Shown in pieces: positions 30,637-42,644 of a DNA stretch of 64,000 nucleotides. The stretch's first letter is position 1. The number at the start of each line of letters is the position of its first letter. A program made the translations under genes and the position numbers. The notes beneath the pieces were generated by a model that worked only from the letters and a program-made list of their open reading frames with translations, had not been told where the DNA came from and did no database searches. The stretch lies in NCBI GenBank assembly GCA_026119935.1, contig JALRMH010000004.1:1362411-1426410 (forward strand), given 5' to 3'. This DNA comes from Endothia cerciana. Lineage: Eukaryota > Ascomycota > Sordariomycetes > Diaporthales > Cryphonectriaceae.

Positions 30637-31991
30637 AGCAGGAGAGTGGAGGTATGAGACGGCCGTTGTTGGCGCAGCTCCGTGGGGGGTTGTAAGGGTG
30701 GTGGTGGTGATGCTGGGGAGAGCCGCCCGTCGGCGATGCATATCAAATTTGACCAGCAGGGTTCCCCAGATCCTGTAATTTAGTGACAAACAACCCTGGA
30801 GAGACCCAGTGGGTAGCAGTTGGGCGCCGGACACGTGGGCTGTCAGGAACGCTAGCACTCTGGGGCCTTAGGGGCTCGGGCAGGGGAGGGCCCGCTGCGG
30901 AGGGGCAACTGGAGGTACGGTACAGGTACATTCAGCACGTCCTAGTCCGCGGCCCTCACCAATTCCTCCCCTCACTTTCCTCCCTCACTCGCCCACACCG
31001 CGACGCATCTCGACGTTATGGCGCTGGCAAACAGTCACCAAGGCGGAGAGAGAGACCCAACATTGCACCCAACGCAGCGACTGAAACCCCCAGAGACGGC
31101 CCCAGCGCACGGGTCTCTCAAAGATCTGCTGAATGGTCTCTTGTGAAACCGGTCGCCCCTTGGGCCACGGCTGACTGCGGGAAACAATGCAGCGCTCAGA
31201 CCCTTCCCACGTTCCGCGTGGACCGCGCAGTGGAGGGTCATGCAGGGGGACCTGAAGCCCTGGCGGCGGAGTTGTTCTAGAACAACCCCGTGGAGGCTGC
31301 TGGCGTTAAGACGTCGGCGCCGGGCAGAAGAGGGTTCTGGATACCAGCAAATCTGTCCTGTCCGAGACATACTCGCTCGACTCGACCGCGAGAGGCGGAG
31401 GAACAAGCCACGTGGAAGAGAAGTCAGGAGGTTGAAGACGTGTCCACCGGGTGGTTGGATGTGACAAGTAGCTAGCCGCCAGACCACCAGGCCCAGGTCG
31501 TGTTGTCCGGGGGCCTGAAAAATGCTACTCGGCCAGGATCTTTGATTGGCAGCCTTATCGTCGGTCCCTCTTTGGGCCGTACTTGGGCCCAAATCCTGAC
31601 CACCAGAGAAACACACACCCCAGGGTCCGATTCGTTCCCCGGCGAACTCCCGTAAGCTGATGCAGTCCACCTGGCCGAGATGGCTCTCTGTGTCACGGCC
31701 ACCTCAACAGGCAGAGTTGTTGGGTGACATCGAGAGGCTGGTGTCTGCGGTGCTTGGACTCCCCCTGACAAGCACCGACCGGAACGGGGCATCGCAGTAC
31801 TTATTCAGGCTCCTCTCCTCGGCCTCGCAGGCCCGGCTACGTCCCCCCTCCAGATGCAGGGACTGGATTGGAAAAGTCTTCGTTGTGGCCTACGTTGCTG
31901 CCCGTACGGCGGCAGCATCGAGCGGGTTCGCCTTGTCTGTCTCTAATGTCTTGACGCTTCAAACCCACGCCGCCCTGCTCCGCATCCCACC
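30637..31991. other. Divergent intergenic region
   Basis: About 1.35 kb between the RIT1 and Arg-rich protein start codons. Long frames on both strands have no family features. I see no gene here. Confidence 0.55.
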
Positions 31992-33159
31992 ATGGCGCTT
32001 CCCGGCGAAGAGCCAGACGTTGAGGCCCTGAGGAAGCGGATCGAATACGGCCTCAACCTCCTCGGGAGGGAGGAGAATGCGTCCACCAGAGACAGGATGA
32101 AGAACGCGTGAGTCTTCCAGCCACATCGCGGTATGGGCAAGAAGCTGACCTGACCCCCGACAGCATTCAAGCTGATCGAGAGCGCCTGAGGCAGCTCGAA
32201 GCAGACCAGCCGCCCCGGGAATCTCCGCGGGCCACGCCAGATAGGTCGAGGAGTAAGATCTGGGATGCGATGTAGGTCTTACTCTCACGCTTTGTTCCCC
32301 GTGCGTTCAGGTGGCTGTGCCCTAGACCAGTCCCGCTGATGGCGCTCTTGACATCCGCAGCGAGAAAGCCAGCCGGGCACAGGGAGGAGAGCCTCGGAAG
32401 GAGAAGCCCAGCCACAGCCAATGTCAAGAAGGACAACAAGAGATACCCCGAGGAGAAAGGGAGACCTCGGAGCAGACGCCGAAGGGCGAGGACGATCAGA
32501 AGAGGGCGCAGATAATAGCAGAGCTGCAGAGGCGCAGGGAGGTGCTGTTGGCCCAGCTGCGGCCCCAGCCCGCGGCGCCGAAGGGACCGGCGGCAGAAGA
32601 GATCAGGAGGGACGAGGAGGCGCAGGCGAAGAAGAGGCAGGAGCAGGCGAGGAGCGACCTGAGGACGGCCATACCCAAGGAGCGCAGCTCCGGCGTCTCG
32701 TACTCCTGGGTGTCCCCCACGGTCAGCAGCTTCGGGCCCGAAGCCCGCGGTGTGCCAAAGTCCACGGCCAGGCCGGCCCCCGACCCAGACCGCGCCTCCC
32801 GCGGCGGCAGGAGGCACTCCGAGGACAGGCACGGCGGCAGGCCCCGGGGGTGGCAGACATCCTCCGAGCGGTCACAGAATTCCCGCGGGTCCCGCAGCGA
32901 TACCAGCTACCCGCCGCGGACGAGGGCCGACCGCCCGCACGCCCCGGAGGAGGAGCGGAAGCGGCCGCGACGGCGGGACTCGGGGCGGAGTCGCGAGGGC
33001 AGCAGGCACTCCGATGATAAGACGCGGCGCCGTGAGCGCGAGCGTGAGGGTGATCGGAGCCGCCACCGCAGCCCCAGTCGGGACCGGCGTAGACGGAGTG
33101 AGCCGCCCCGGGGTGGCCTGCTGGAAGAGCTTCTGAAGATGGGCCCTTGGAGGGCTTGA
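31992..33159 (+). CDS. Arg-rich, highly charged protein of unknown function (RS/RD-like)
   Basis: Exons are 31992-32107, 32164-32271 and 32361-33159, with three in-frame junctions, giving 340 aa. The protein is strongly charged. The N-terminus (MALPGEEPDVEALRKRIEYG) is helical. The middle has KRAQIIAELQRRREVLLAQL, a coiled-coil-like segment. The second half is packed with Arg, Ser, Asp and Glu (for example RRREREREGDRSRHRSPSRD), like RS/RD domains of nuclear RNA-processing proteins. It ends in LLEELLKMGPWRA, which looks like a short conserved helix. I do not recognise a family. A nuclear or splicing-related role is an inference from composition only. It shares an upstream region with RIT1. 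Confidence 0.75.
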
Positions 33160-36100
33160 GGTTATCAGGCATCCACCAACAGTCGACCCGGACAGGAGCT
33201 GCTCTTCCGGGGGACAATTCTCCCCTGGCAGCTCGGGCGAGGCTTTCTTACGTGGGGGGTTGGGGAACCATTGCGAGCGAGGGTGCTCAGTCATCTCCGC
33301 GCAGGGTTAACGGCCCGGACTTTCAGATACATCTACATAGCTATCCATGCCTTCCGGCCCCAAAACCGAATCTTCTAGAGTCAGTACCGTTTATGCTTCA
33401 GAAAAACTGCAAGCGTGAGTCCTTGTGCAACGGCAGAAACAAGGAGAGATTTGTTTTTTCCCAGCCGCAAGCCCAAAGCGTTAACCACAAATGGCACAGT
33501 CTTGTGAGTCCGGGCTCATTCGGGAAACCTCCCTCGGGCCTATTCATGTTGGTTGCTTTTCACAGCGCAGGCCACTACTGTAGTCGTCCCCCTCCCGGCC
33601 CCAGGCAGACATAGTTCCGAAGCAAGCATAGTGATTGGGTCATGACAGCAAGATGGTCAGTAAAGGCACGAAGCCGCCGTCGTCAGTGCATCGAGTTTGT
33701 CGGGTCCAGACATACGGCGGGTATAACTCAGTCTGTGGGGCCTCTCGTCGGATCGTCGCTTAGAGACCCGTCATGGACGTGGCATATGATGGCTGGATAG
33801 CTGAAGAACTAGGATCGCATGCAGTATCAATTTTACAGCCACGATCCTCCGTGGTTGTCTCGAGATCTCGTACGGTCAAGCACCCAGGTAATCGAAATGT
33901 AAGAGAGGATAGGTAGCGTTCCCTCGGAGTTCTCAGGCAGGTTGTAGTGTCGGAATTATGCCCGCCCTCAAGCTCTCAAGCTAGGCAAGGGTGCATCACG
34001 AGGTGTCGTTCACGGCGTCCTGAGACAGCCGGTCGGCGGCATCATCAAAGGACATGCCGTCTGACCTTCCGTCGCCGGCTTGCAGGAGTGCCCAGCGGAA
34101 CTCAACGATCAAGGGTCAGGACATGTTTTCCAGTGGAGAATTCAAGCCACGATAAGCAGAAATGAGTGAGGTCCGTCAGCCGACGAGACCAAGCGAAGAG
34201 TGGCTTGTAGCTTGGGAGGCTCTGGCGTTGCCAGACGATCAGATCTGAGTTGGGCGCTGACCCGTCACGGCTATGACCGATGGATGACGGGATGCACAGG
34301 CCTGATGCTGCACACAGCCTCGGTGGGCCTGGCGGGGGAGAACAGGGATGGATGGGACTTGAGGGGGAGGGGGGGGGGGCAGATCTCAGTGGAACCATGG
34401 TCCCGAGGTCTTGGGATGAAGGATCAGATCGAAGACTCCAACCAGCGGTCACGGTCGAGAAGATAGTGTTGTGACGTGTGGGATGCTCGAACACTACATC
34501 TCCCTAGCCCTTTCAACGGTCGGGGGCCAGATCTCTGGTGTTGACCGCACTTTCGGGCATGCGCCTGTCATGGTCGAGCCAGATCGTGGCGAAGCCCTCG
34601 CATATCTGCGTGGAGGCTACCAGTGCCAAGAGGTGACGTGACGTTGACAGGTCTGCAGAGAGAACGGGACGAGGGACTGAAGCATTGCCATTGGCACCAC
34701 CCGCGGGGTCACGCTTGAGTGCATGCTTAGCCTCTCGGTGCCGTTTCTTGCGTCTTCGGTGTATTCTTCGGGTTGCTTGATGTTTGGCTGGCTCGTCCCG
34801 AGACGATGGGCATGGTCAACACCAAACAGCCTCGAGGGAGGGCTCCAGCGCTGACCGTGCCAGCACCCTCGACGGTCGATGACCATCGCTCCCCGAGACT
34901 GTCGGCATTATCAACATAGCAGGCTCCCAGAACAGTAGTCGACCGAGACCAGCAAAGCTCTACCGAGGTACAGACTCGGCGATGGGGCCCCAAGGCCGTC
35001 CCGACCCACCATGTTCGACGTTCGAAGCTATTCCCGAACGTGGTCCACGCAATGCAATTTCCCAATGGGGAAGGATAGCAGGGCTGAGGGAGGAGGGAGA
35101 AGCGGAGCGGTAGATGGGCTTCTACTGGCTCTGATTGGGGAGGAAACGGCGGGAGGGACGATTTCGCCTGGTCAGGATCGTTGAGTCCCGGCGAAGCCTT
35201 GTCGCGAATCAGCAGCCCCTCTTTTCCCTCTCTGCTGGGGTGGGTGATACATAGTAGGGCTGACGGCTTGTCCAAGATGGGGTGGGTTGCAAATGTGACG
35301 TGAGCGACGGGGAAGAGCTTGTTCCCGGCCGAGGTCATCACCGTCCAGTCCTCCTGCACAGAAGGGCCCCTCCGACCTCTGGCATGCCACCACCGGCTCG
35401 CGAGATCGATTCATCAGGAGATTGATGTATTCCGCGTCGCAGGTGAGCAGGGAAGCCGGCAGGGGCAGTCAACGCTGACGTGAGAGGCAGATGAACCACC
35501 ACGAGAGGATGATTTACCGTTCTGACCGTCCTGACCAGTCTGACCGTGGGATCCCTAGGATTTCCCCCTTCCTGGGAACGGAATCCGTAGGGCTGAGATG
35601 GTGGGTACTTCGTACACCTAGGCCCTAGCTTTCCGCGTGGTTCACGGCATCCCATCTGCACGGAAGATCAGTCAAGATCGTGTCCCAGATATCATAGGGC
35701 CCCCTCACCCCGATCAGCACGGCCCCAGGCAGCCGTGGCCTGTGAGGCAGTCCTCGGTATGTCGATTGCAACTGTCCGGCCGTTGCCAGGCCCCAACGGT
35801 CGTCCCGTACGCAGGACGGAAGATAGCTCGTGGCGCATGGTGTCACCGGCCTCTGGTGCAGGACTTTACAAAGCAGCTTAGAAAGCGCGGTGTAAACGGC
35901 CCTATTCCAAGGTGGATGGGACCATGCTGATCCTCAACAAGGTTGTGTGGTGATAGCTTCTGTCCATACGCGGTACGGTGCATACCTAGTACTGAATCGG
36001 GTGCACACCTGTTTACCTCGACCGTCAGTCTCGTGTCCAGCCTCTCTCATCAGAGAGGGGGACCGTCACCAGCTGACGGGAGACCGTAGAGGCGGGATCC

Positions 36101-37955
36101 GCAATATCCAACCCGACAAGCCACTGTTGCGGTGAAAAGGCCGATACTGTTGTTGGGTGTGGAGGGGGGGAGGGGGAAGATATGAGAAAGATCCAGGCAT
36201 GCAGGGTAGTAGATACTTGTGGTAAAGCACAGCCATGAGTGAGATTTACAGTACAGGGCCTCCCTGGAAGCCCCCACCTTCACCCCAACTAGTTGGAGCC
36301 GTACTACATAGTACTGGTGGGTATGTACAGTACTGTGCCGTCCAACTTTTCATTCTACATGTCTATGGTGCACTGCCAGATTACTTGGCACGGGGGAGGG
36401 GAGGGCGGTCAGAGGTCATGGCGGCCTCAATCGACCCGCGATACGTACAGCTTGCTTGCCCGCTCCTACTGCGATTGATGATACCCGGAGTACGTCCTAC
36501 CACAACAAAAGAACCGGCCGCATGCAGGACGAGGTGGGATCGTCACCAGGCATGTGTGTTCTTGCGGGACCCGGTCTGAGACATCGGTCCAGCGCCGTGC
36601 TGCGGGTGCAGTAGTACCACGGCACAGTACAAGTACCCCGTTCCCCCGTACACCCTCCCAGGACCTGGGGGCTCCCTGTACCTCAGCGTCTGCCCTCTGT
36701 CAAGTGCCGCTACCTAGCACGCCTGGCACCTGGCCCCGCCTAACTATATCTATCTAGGCGTCTGCAGCCCGCAGTTTGTCGTCTGCGTTCCTACGAACCG
36801 AGACATCATCTTCCACCCATTCCACCGTCCTTTTCGACAGGCCCCAACACCTTTGGACCGGTTGGTTCTGATCCGTGTGCCGTCTTCGGGTTCTTTCACT
36901 CTCCTCCTGGACCGCCTATTCGTCCCTATACGGCTCGCGCCGGCCTTGTGTCTCAACCTTCCTGGCGCCGCCCGGTTTATCACGACAGCCCAACCCCCTC
37001 GCGTCGCCGGTAGTTGAGCCCTCCCCCCACCCCCCCCCCAGGCGCTGTGAGCCTGGCGTAGCCAAAGCTGTATCCAGCCACGCCGGCGACCCTGGCCCCT
37101 GGTGTCGAGAGCCCCCAGCCTTGGCACCCGTGACGGCTCTCCCTCCCGGCGTCTGCCCTCCCGCGTCTCCCCTTTCTGGCTGGGGCTCGACCTGGCGCGA
37201 GCTCGCCCTCTAACTGTTTGGACCTTCACCCCGGGTGTGTTACCTCGTGTCGACCACAGGGCACCGCGCCGGCTCTGTTCTACCCTCTCTGAGGGGGGCC
37301 GGTCCCGAGGACTGTTTTGCGCTCGATGTGCGACCCTTGCAGACCCTTTTCGACCTACTCGCCTCTTGACGTCTAGTGTTCTTTTGTCCATCCTGCAGTG
37401 ACATACGGCACGTACCGACCACCGGGCATACAGGCAGCCTCCGGATAGAATTGCCGTCCTGGGTGTCACGTTCCTAACCGCCTGCGGCCACTTTGCGTCG
37501 CACCGACTTGCACACAGCAGCAGAGGCTGCCCAATTTGCCGCCGCCGCTCCTCCAGCAGTACTTTATTAAGACCCCCTCCCCTGGTGGCCCCCTCCCCGG
37601 TATTTGGCCAGAGGCTGCTCGTGGGTACTCTCCGCGGTCTCCACGTGCCCGTGTGTCCTGCTGGTCATTGCATCGCCTCGCATCACAGCGCCGCGTCCCC
37701 ACCCGCTCGACGGGGCCTTTTGACATTCGGTTGCGACCCTGGCCGCCCTACGACGACATCGACCCCGACCTCTTGAGGAAGAGACCGGGCTAGGCTTCTA
37801 CAAGGGGCCTCCCAGGCTCCTGACCTGACCGTCATCCTGTCCGCCAAAAGCTCTGTCAGCTTTCCCCTCCTGTTCGCTCGTCGACACTGCGGCCTGACTG
37901 TAATGGCAATTGCGCGCCGTAGCGCCTCGTCGAATCTCGACCCATCCCTCTCACA
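33160..37955. other. Long gene-poor region upstream of the Zn2Cys6 regulator
   Basis: About 4.8 kb. A minus-strand frame of 210 codons (34727-35359) is unassigned and treated as uncertain. An 11-nt G run lies at 34369-34379. From about 36750 to 37955 the plus strand is strongly pyrimidine-rich, probably the long promoter/leader of the regulator gene. Its complement is open only because purine-rich DNA lacks stop codons. Confidence 0.5.
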
Positions 37956-40249
37956 ATGGCACCCGAACTAGCTAGCGGTCATCAGCGGACCGGCGCCCCA
38001 TCTCCTGCGCCAACCGTCCTGTCCTCGACCTCATCCTCATCCTCAGCCCTACCTAACGACCCTCCGAGGCAGAGGCGTGCGCGGACAAGCAAGCCAAAGG
38101 TCAAAACAGGTTGCAATAATTGCAAGTCAGTCTCCCAGCATCCCATATCAAGTCGTATCCCCTTACCACTGTCCTCCTCGGACCCCCAGCCCGCCGACCG
38201 CAGACAGACAGTGCTGATCTGTTATGTCCCTACAGGCAGCGAAGGATCAAGTGTGACGAGAGGCGACCGGCCTGTTCGAACTGCGTACGCTCCAAGAAGG
38301 CCTGCTCCGGGTATCCGCCTCCGCCTAGAAGTGCACGGCCGTCCGAGGAAGTACGGATAGCCCCCAGGCCGGGACGTGCGAACGCCCAGTCAGCGTCTGC
38401 CGCACAAGCACAACCCGTCCAGGCTGCCCCGTCCATACACCTTCCCCCTCGACGTGTCACAAAACCCCAGCGGCGGAACACACCTCCTCAGACGCCTGTC
38501 GCGCAACAGAACGTGATTGCGCTCTACAGACCTGCGACTTTCCCCTTCGCGGAACAGGAGAACCTCTACTTCCAGCTGTTTCAGTCCCACACCGCGAGCG
38601 AACTGTCGGGCTACTTTGACTCGGTATTCTGGTCCCGTCTTGTCCTGCAGGAATGTCATTCCGCGGCATCGATACGTCATGCCGTGGTGGCATTGGGCGC
38701 GCTGTACAAGACCCTGGAGAAGAATTCCGAGTCCCCTCCGACTTCGCCACGGCCTGGTATCGACCATATCGACAGTGCGTACCGCCACTGGGAAGTGGCC
38801 GTGAGGTCGTATTCTAGTGCGTGCACGTCACTCGTCAGTGCCGCCGGTCAGGACAACAATGCCAACAGGACGCGGCTCATGGCCAGTGTCTTGCTAGCCT
38901 GTTTCGACTCGTTCATTGGCGACCACAGGCAGGCCATCGTGCAGATCCAGGCCGGGCTGGGCCTCCTGGAACAGCTTCGCGCACAGAGGCGGCGGGCTTT
39001 CATGTCCCACCCTGAGGAGCCCGTGGAGGATGAGATCATCCAGATGTTCGCCCGGCTGGCGATTCAGGCGAAATCATACGATATGGCTTTCCACTTTCCG
39101 AAGCCATATGTCATCCGGCTGATACAGCCATCAACGGATCCGTCCTCTCCCCAGTCTGATGGAGGCTCGCCTGTGTCCCTGCACCAAGACCCCATTCCCG
39201 AACAGTTCGCATCCCTGCACGAGGCGCGAATCGCTTGGGACACGCTATGTGAGAGGATGTTCAGGTTCACCGAGACCCTCTTCTCCACCGCGGGTGAGAA
39301 TGGACCCATGGGCATCTTACCTGCCACTCTGCGACAATACGGGCTAGGATTCAGAAGCCAGATCGAGTCCTGGTCCGAGGCGTTCGACCATATCCTCTGC
39401 TCGAGGTCCGCACCCGGTGTGAGCAGTCAGGAGAAGGCCGCGATAGCAGTCCTCAAGATGTCCCAGCTGATGGGACGGATACTCTTCTCGATGACCTTCA
39501 GCGACAGCGAGAGACGTTTCGACTCCTTCCAGAATCAGTTCAGAACGATCGTCGACCTTGGACGGGAGGTTGTGGGCGACGAAGAACGGCGAGCGGCCGA
39601 AAGGCGATGTCCTGATCCCCGGACCTGCCGACACCACACGAATCACGTGGCGGATATCTTTGGTGGACACGAATATACCGCAAATCACATCAAGCCGAGC
39701 TTCAGCGCAGATATGGGCATCGTCCCACCACTTTACGTCGTGGCCACGAAGTGTCGAAACCCGGTCATCAGGCGACAGGCTATTCAGCTGTTGAGGAGCA
39801 GCTCGAGGAGAGAGGCCATGTGGGACAGCGAGCTCACGGCACGAATTGGCTCGTGGGTCATGGAGATCGAGGAAGACGAAAACCAGGCGGCGTCGACTCC
39901 CAGCCGCAGCCCACTAGGCTCATTCTCGGAAGCGAGCGGCCCATCCTCGCACACTGCTTATACGAACGGCAGCAGCCCACGACCCCGATCTAGTTATTCG
40001 AGCGGGTCGATCGATTTCGGAAACAACCTAGGACCCGGCGGCAATGCGAAGTGGGATGTCCGACGGGAACCCACCGTCAATCTGGCCAGCAAACTTCAGC
40101 AAAAGGTCGTCCCGGACAAGAAGCGCGTCATGATCTCGGCGGTCGAGTTTGACCTGCGGGAGCGTAAGGCCGTTCTGCGGTGCGGAAGCAGAGGTCTCCC
40201 CGCCGGAAGCCAGGATCTGAAGACGCGTGTGACGCAAATCACCTGGTGA
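37956..40249 (+). CDS. Zn2Cys6 fungal transcription factor
   Basis: Exons are 37956-38125 and 38236-40249, giving 727 aa. The binuclear zinc cluster has C53, C56, C63, C70, C73 and C80 with the standard spacing C-x2-C-x6-C-x6-C-x2-C-x6-C. The 110-bp intron splits the Lys codon directly after Cys56, a common intron site in this family. A basic KSKKAC-YPPPPRSARP linker follows. The rest, from about residue 130, resembles the Fungal_trans_2-type regulatory region, including NLYFQLFQSHTASELSGYF and an ECHSAASIRHAVVALGALY helix. The middle of the protein matches the regulators of sterol or secondary metabolism only in general form. The target genes are unknown. The neighbourhood is gene-poor, so no local pathway target is evident. 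Confidence 0.93.
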
Positions 40250-41442
40250 TGTTGGAGGTCGGCCTGTGTCATTATCTTCTCTACCTATGTAAACCATGAG
40301 CTCCTCTTATTCGATATACCCCGGAGACATGGAGGGAAAATTGGTGGTTTTTGGTGGTTTTGGTGGTTTTTTTTTTTCTCCTTTCTCCCTTCTTCTTTTT
40401 TCTTTTTTCTCTCTTTTTGGGGGGAGGGGGGGTTTGATTTTGAAAATCACTGGTTCGGCAAAACCCGATAAGTGAGGGACGCCAGAAGGATCTGGGAACA
40501 TTCGCTCTGCGATTTCTGTATGCCAAACTTGCATAGCCCCTGACTGAGTTTGGGGTCGGTAAGACAATCTGGATTTCTCTGAGAGGGGCAGAACGGAGCG
40601 AGATGCCGTCTGCGGAACACAGAAAAGCAAGCAAGGTCAGGAATTGGGGGGGGGGGGGGGGGCGCGCAAGGAAGTGCATGTACTGACTGGACGAGCAGTG
40701 CTCAGATTTCCAAACACAGCTGGACGCAAGATAATGATATTTTAATCGCCCGTCAATCCCGAAAGATGCGTATCTCTCTTATTGAAGTGACTGCGCAAGG
40801 TTGTTCACTTCCGGGGTCGCTGGGTCCGACCCATGGTCTCTGTCATCGGGATAGAGTGTATAGAAGCACAGAAGGGACAAAGCTGCTCTTCCGGCATGGT
40901 ACGTCCAGTCCGAGACAACGAGATTTACGGGTACTACGACTGGAGCAGGCTCCATAACCGAGGCTCTGTCTCCTCATGGGTCTTGTAGCCAGCAGCGAGG
41001 GAATCCGCAGGCCTCATCATCGACGCCATGCCCACCATGACTCGAATGGGGTCTTGCTGTCAAGTGTCAAGACGAATGCTCCTCTCGGTGGTGGGATGGG
41101 ACTCTTCAACAAGCATTTCGCGAAGAGCCTGTCAGAAAAGCTACGACGTGCTTAGGTGAGTGTCAGGTTGGTGCATCTTAGCTCACAATATTTGGTGCCG
41201 TCATCTGCTATAGTTGCGATCCCACTACCACCCCCCCCCCCACCACCTTTTTTTCTTTTTTTCTTTACATAAGCAAAGTCCTTCGCCCAGTAACGTCTCA
41301 CTTTCGCCTCCTACACAAGTCTAGTATTGCTTCGTGGCCCCCTCCCCCGAAGTTGCAAGGGCCAAGCAAACAAGCCGGAATGTGAATTCGTCCCACCATG
41401 CTTGTGCATGGTCCAACTACTCATTCTCCTGTCTCAGCACCC
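40250..41442. other. Intergenic region
   Basis: Contains a T/C-rich low-complexity block (40330-40430), a 17-nt G run at 40646-40662 and an 11-nt C run at 41231-41241. No gene is visible. Confidence 0.6.
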
Positions 41443-42644
41443 TTACTGCCTCTCCCGCCTCGTGCCTCCCCGCCTCGTGCCTCCCCGCCTCGTGCCTCCC
41501 CGCCTCTTAACGCCCTGTTCCCGCCGTCCGCCGTCTCTGCGGCTTCCAGTATCTGGCTGACCGTCCCTGCTCATGTCTTTGGAATCATTGTCATCTTGCG
41601 CATTATTGACGACCGCTGCCTTCTCCCCCCTGCACTTCCATATGTTCTTCGATTTCAGCCCATGCAGACGCCAAAGACAAGCGTGCCTTGAGCATCTGAT
41701 AGGCTCCTCAAGTCCGATCCGGTTCCAGTCCCCCTCCACGATCTCACGCTCATGGGCCAGAAGCCACGCATGCCATGCCGGTCGCGCATCCCAGCCCTTG
41801 TCCCCCATCAGGATCCCCCACTGGATCTTGCAAGAACCTGCACTGCGCCCGCGAAGCTCGGGGCAGTGCTTGACGTCGAGGAAGCTGCGGCCGGCGGCCC
41901 TCCACTCGATCAGAGCAATGCGCTCACCTTCTGTCCAGGGGACGTTCTTCCTGTGACGAAGTGGTGCTCTCCCCTTGGTGGCGGGCATGCCCGTGGCGGG
42001 CACCCAATACGGTGGCCCCAGTGTCGGTCGTCTGTAGATGTCCGGCCAGAGCTTCATTGTCGATAGTCCCCTGCCGCCTCAGTCCGTTCCTGCGAACGAC
42101 GTACGCGTCTCGGCGGCGGCCAGGAAGCAGATGTGCGACTTGATCCCATCTCAACTCTAAGTCGCAATGGCGATATATCCGCCTTACTCTGTCACCCTCC
42201 TCCCCAGACCGATCAAATTACGCCAGTAGTAGTTACGAAGTCTGCCCGCTGAAAGATTCGTACAGATCGTCAAGCTCTTCCGAGTCGTAAGAGTCGGATT
42301 CGCTCGACGTTTGGCCCGGGCGTGACGTATCTTCCCTGCCTTGGGCGTTTGCTGGCAGATAGGCCTGCAAACGGGATGCTTCCGTAGTGGGGCTTCAGGA
42401 CAAAGACCGCGAGCAGAGTTTTGCAGGCTGGACGCCGGGAGCCCACGAACCAAGTCCGCGGAGAATGCGGTCAACGGAGTTGGGGGAGAATCGCATGCAC
42501 CGCCGTAGCCGTAAAGAGGATTACCCTGCATTGTAAGGCTTTGTGTTGTGTCGTGTCTGTTGACATATCCCCAGGGTCGTCAAACAGATCCCGGCCGTCC
42601 GCCCACGTCGAGCGCTCACACCAGCCAGTGAACGGATCGCCCAT
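41443..42644 (-). CDS. Myb/SANT-like nuclear protein with RRGGT repeat tail (5' exon uncertain)
   Basis: Three minus-strand exons join in frame: 42364-42237, 42188-42105 and 42031-41443, with GT/AG introns of 48 and 73 bp. A first exon from the ATG at 42644 to 42501 would join at phase 0 but is less certain. The product is then about 314 aa. An acidic Ser/Asp/Glu segment (SESDSYDSEELDDLYESF) is followed by LRWDQVAHLLPGRRRDA, which looks like the last helices of a Myb repeat. A second repeat-like segment begins with WTEGERIALIEWRAAGRSF and includes RSAGSCKIQW. The basic C-terminus ends in RRGGT repeated three times, encoded by 15-bp tandem repeats. DNA or RNA binding in the nucleus is inferred. 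Alternative: a decaying gene with chance splice sites. Confidence 0.5.
41455..41507. repeat. 15-bp tandem repeat within the Myb/SANT-like gene
   Basis: About 3.5 nearly perfect copies of a 15-bp unit (ccgcctcgtgcctcc on the plus strand). Because the unit is a multiple of three, the minus-strand protein gets repeats of RRGGT. Confidence 0.9.

Noticed and set aside
36750..37469. 239-codon Arg/Gly-rich minus-strand frame
   Set aside because: The strand is purine-rich, so stop codons are rare by composition. The opposite strand is the pyrimidine-rich leader of the Zn2Cys6 gene.
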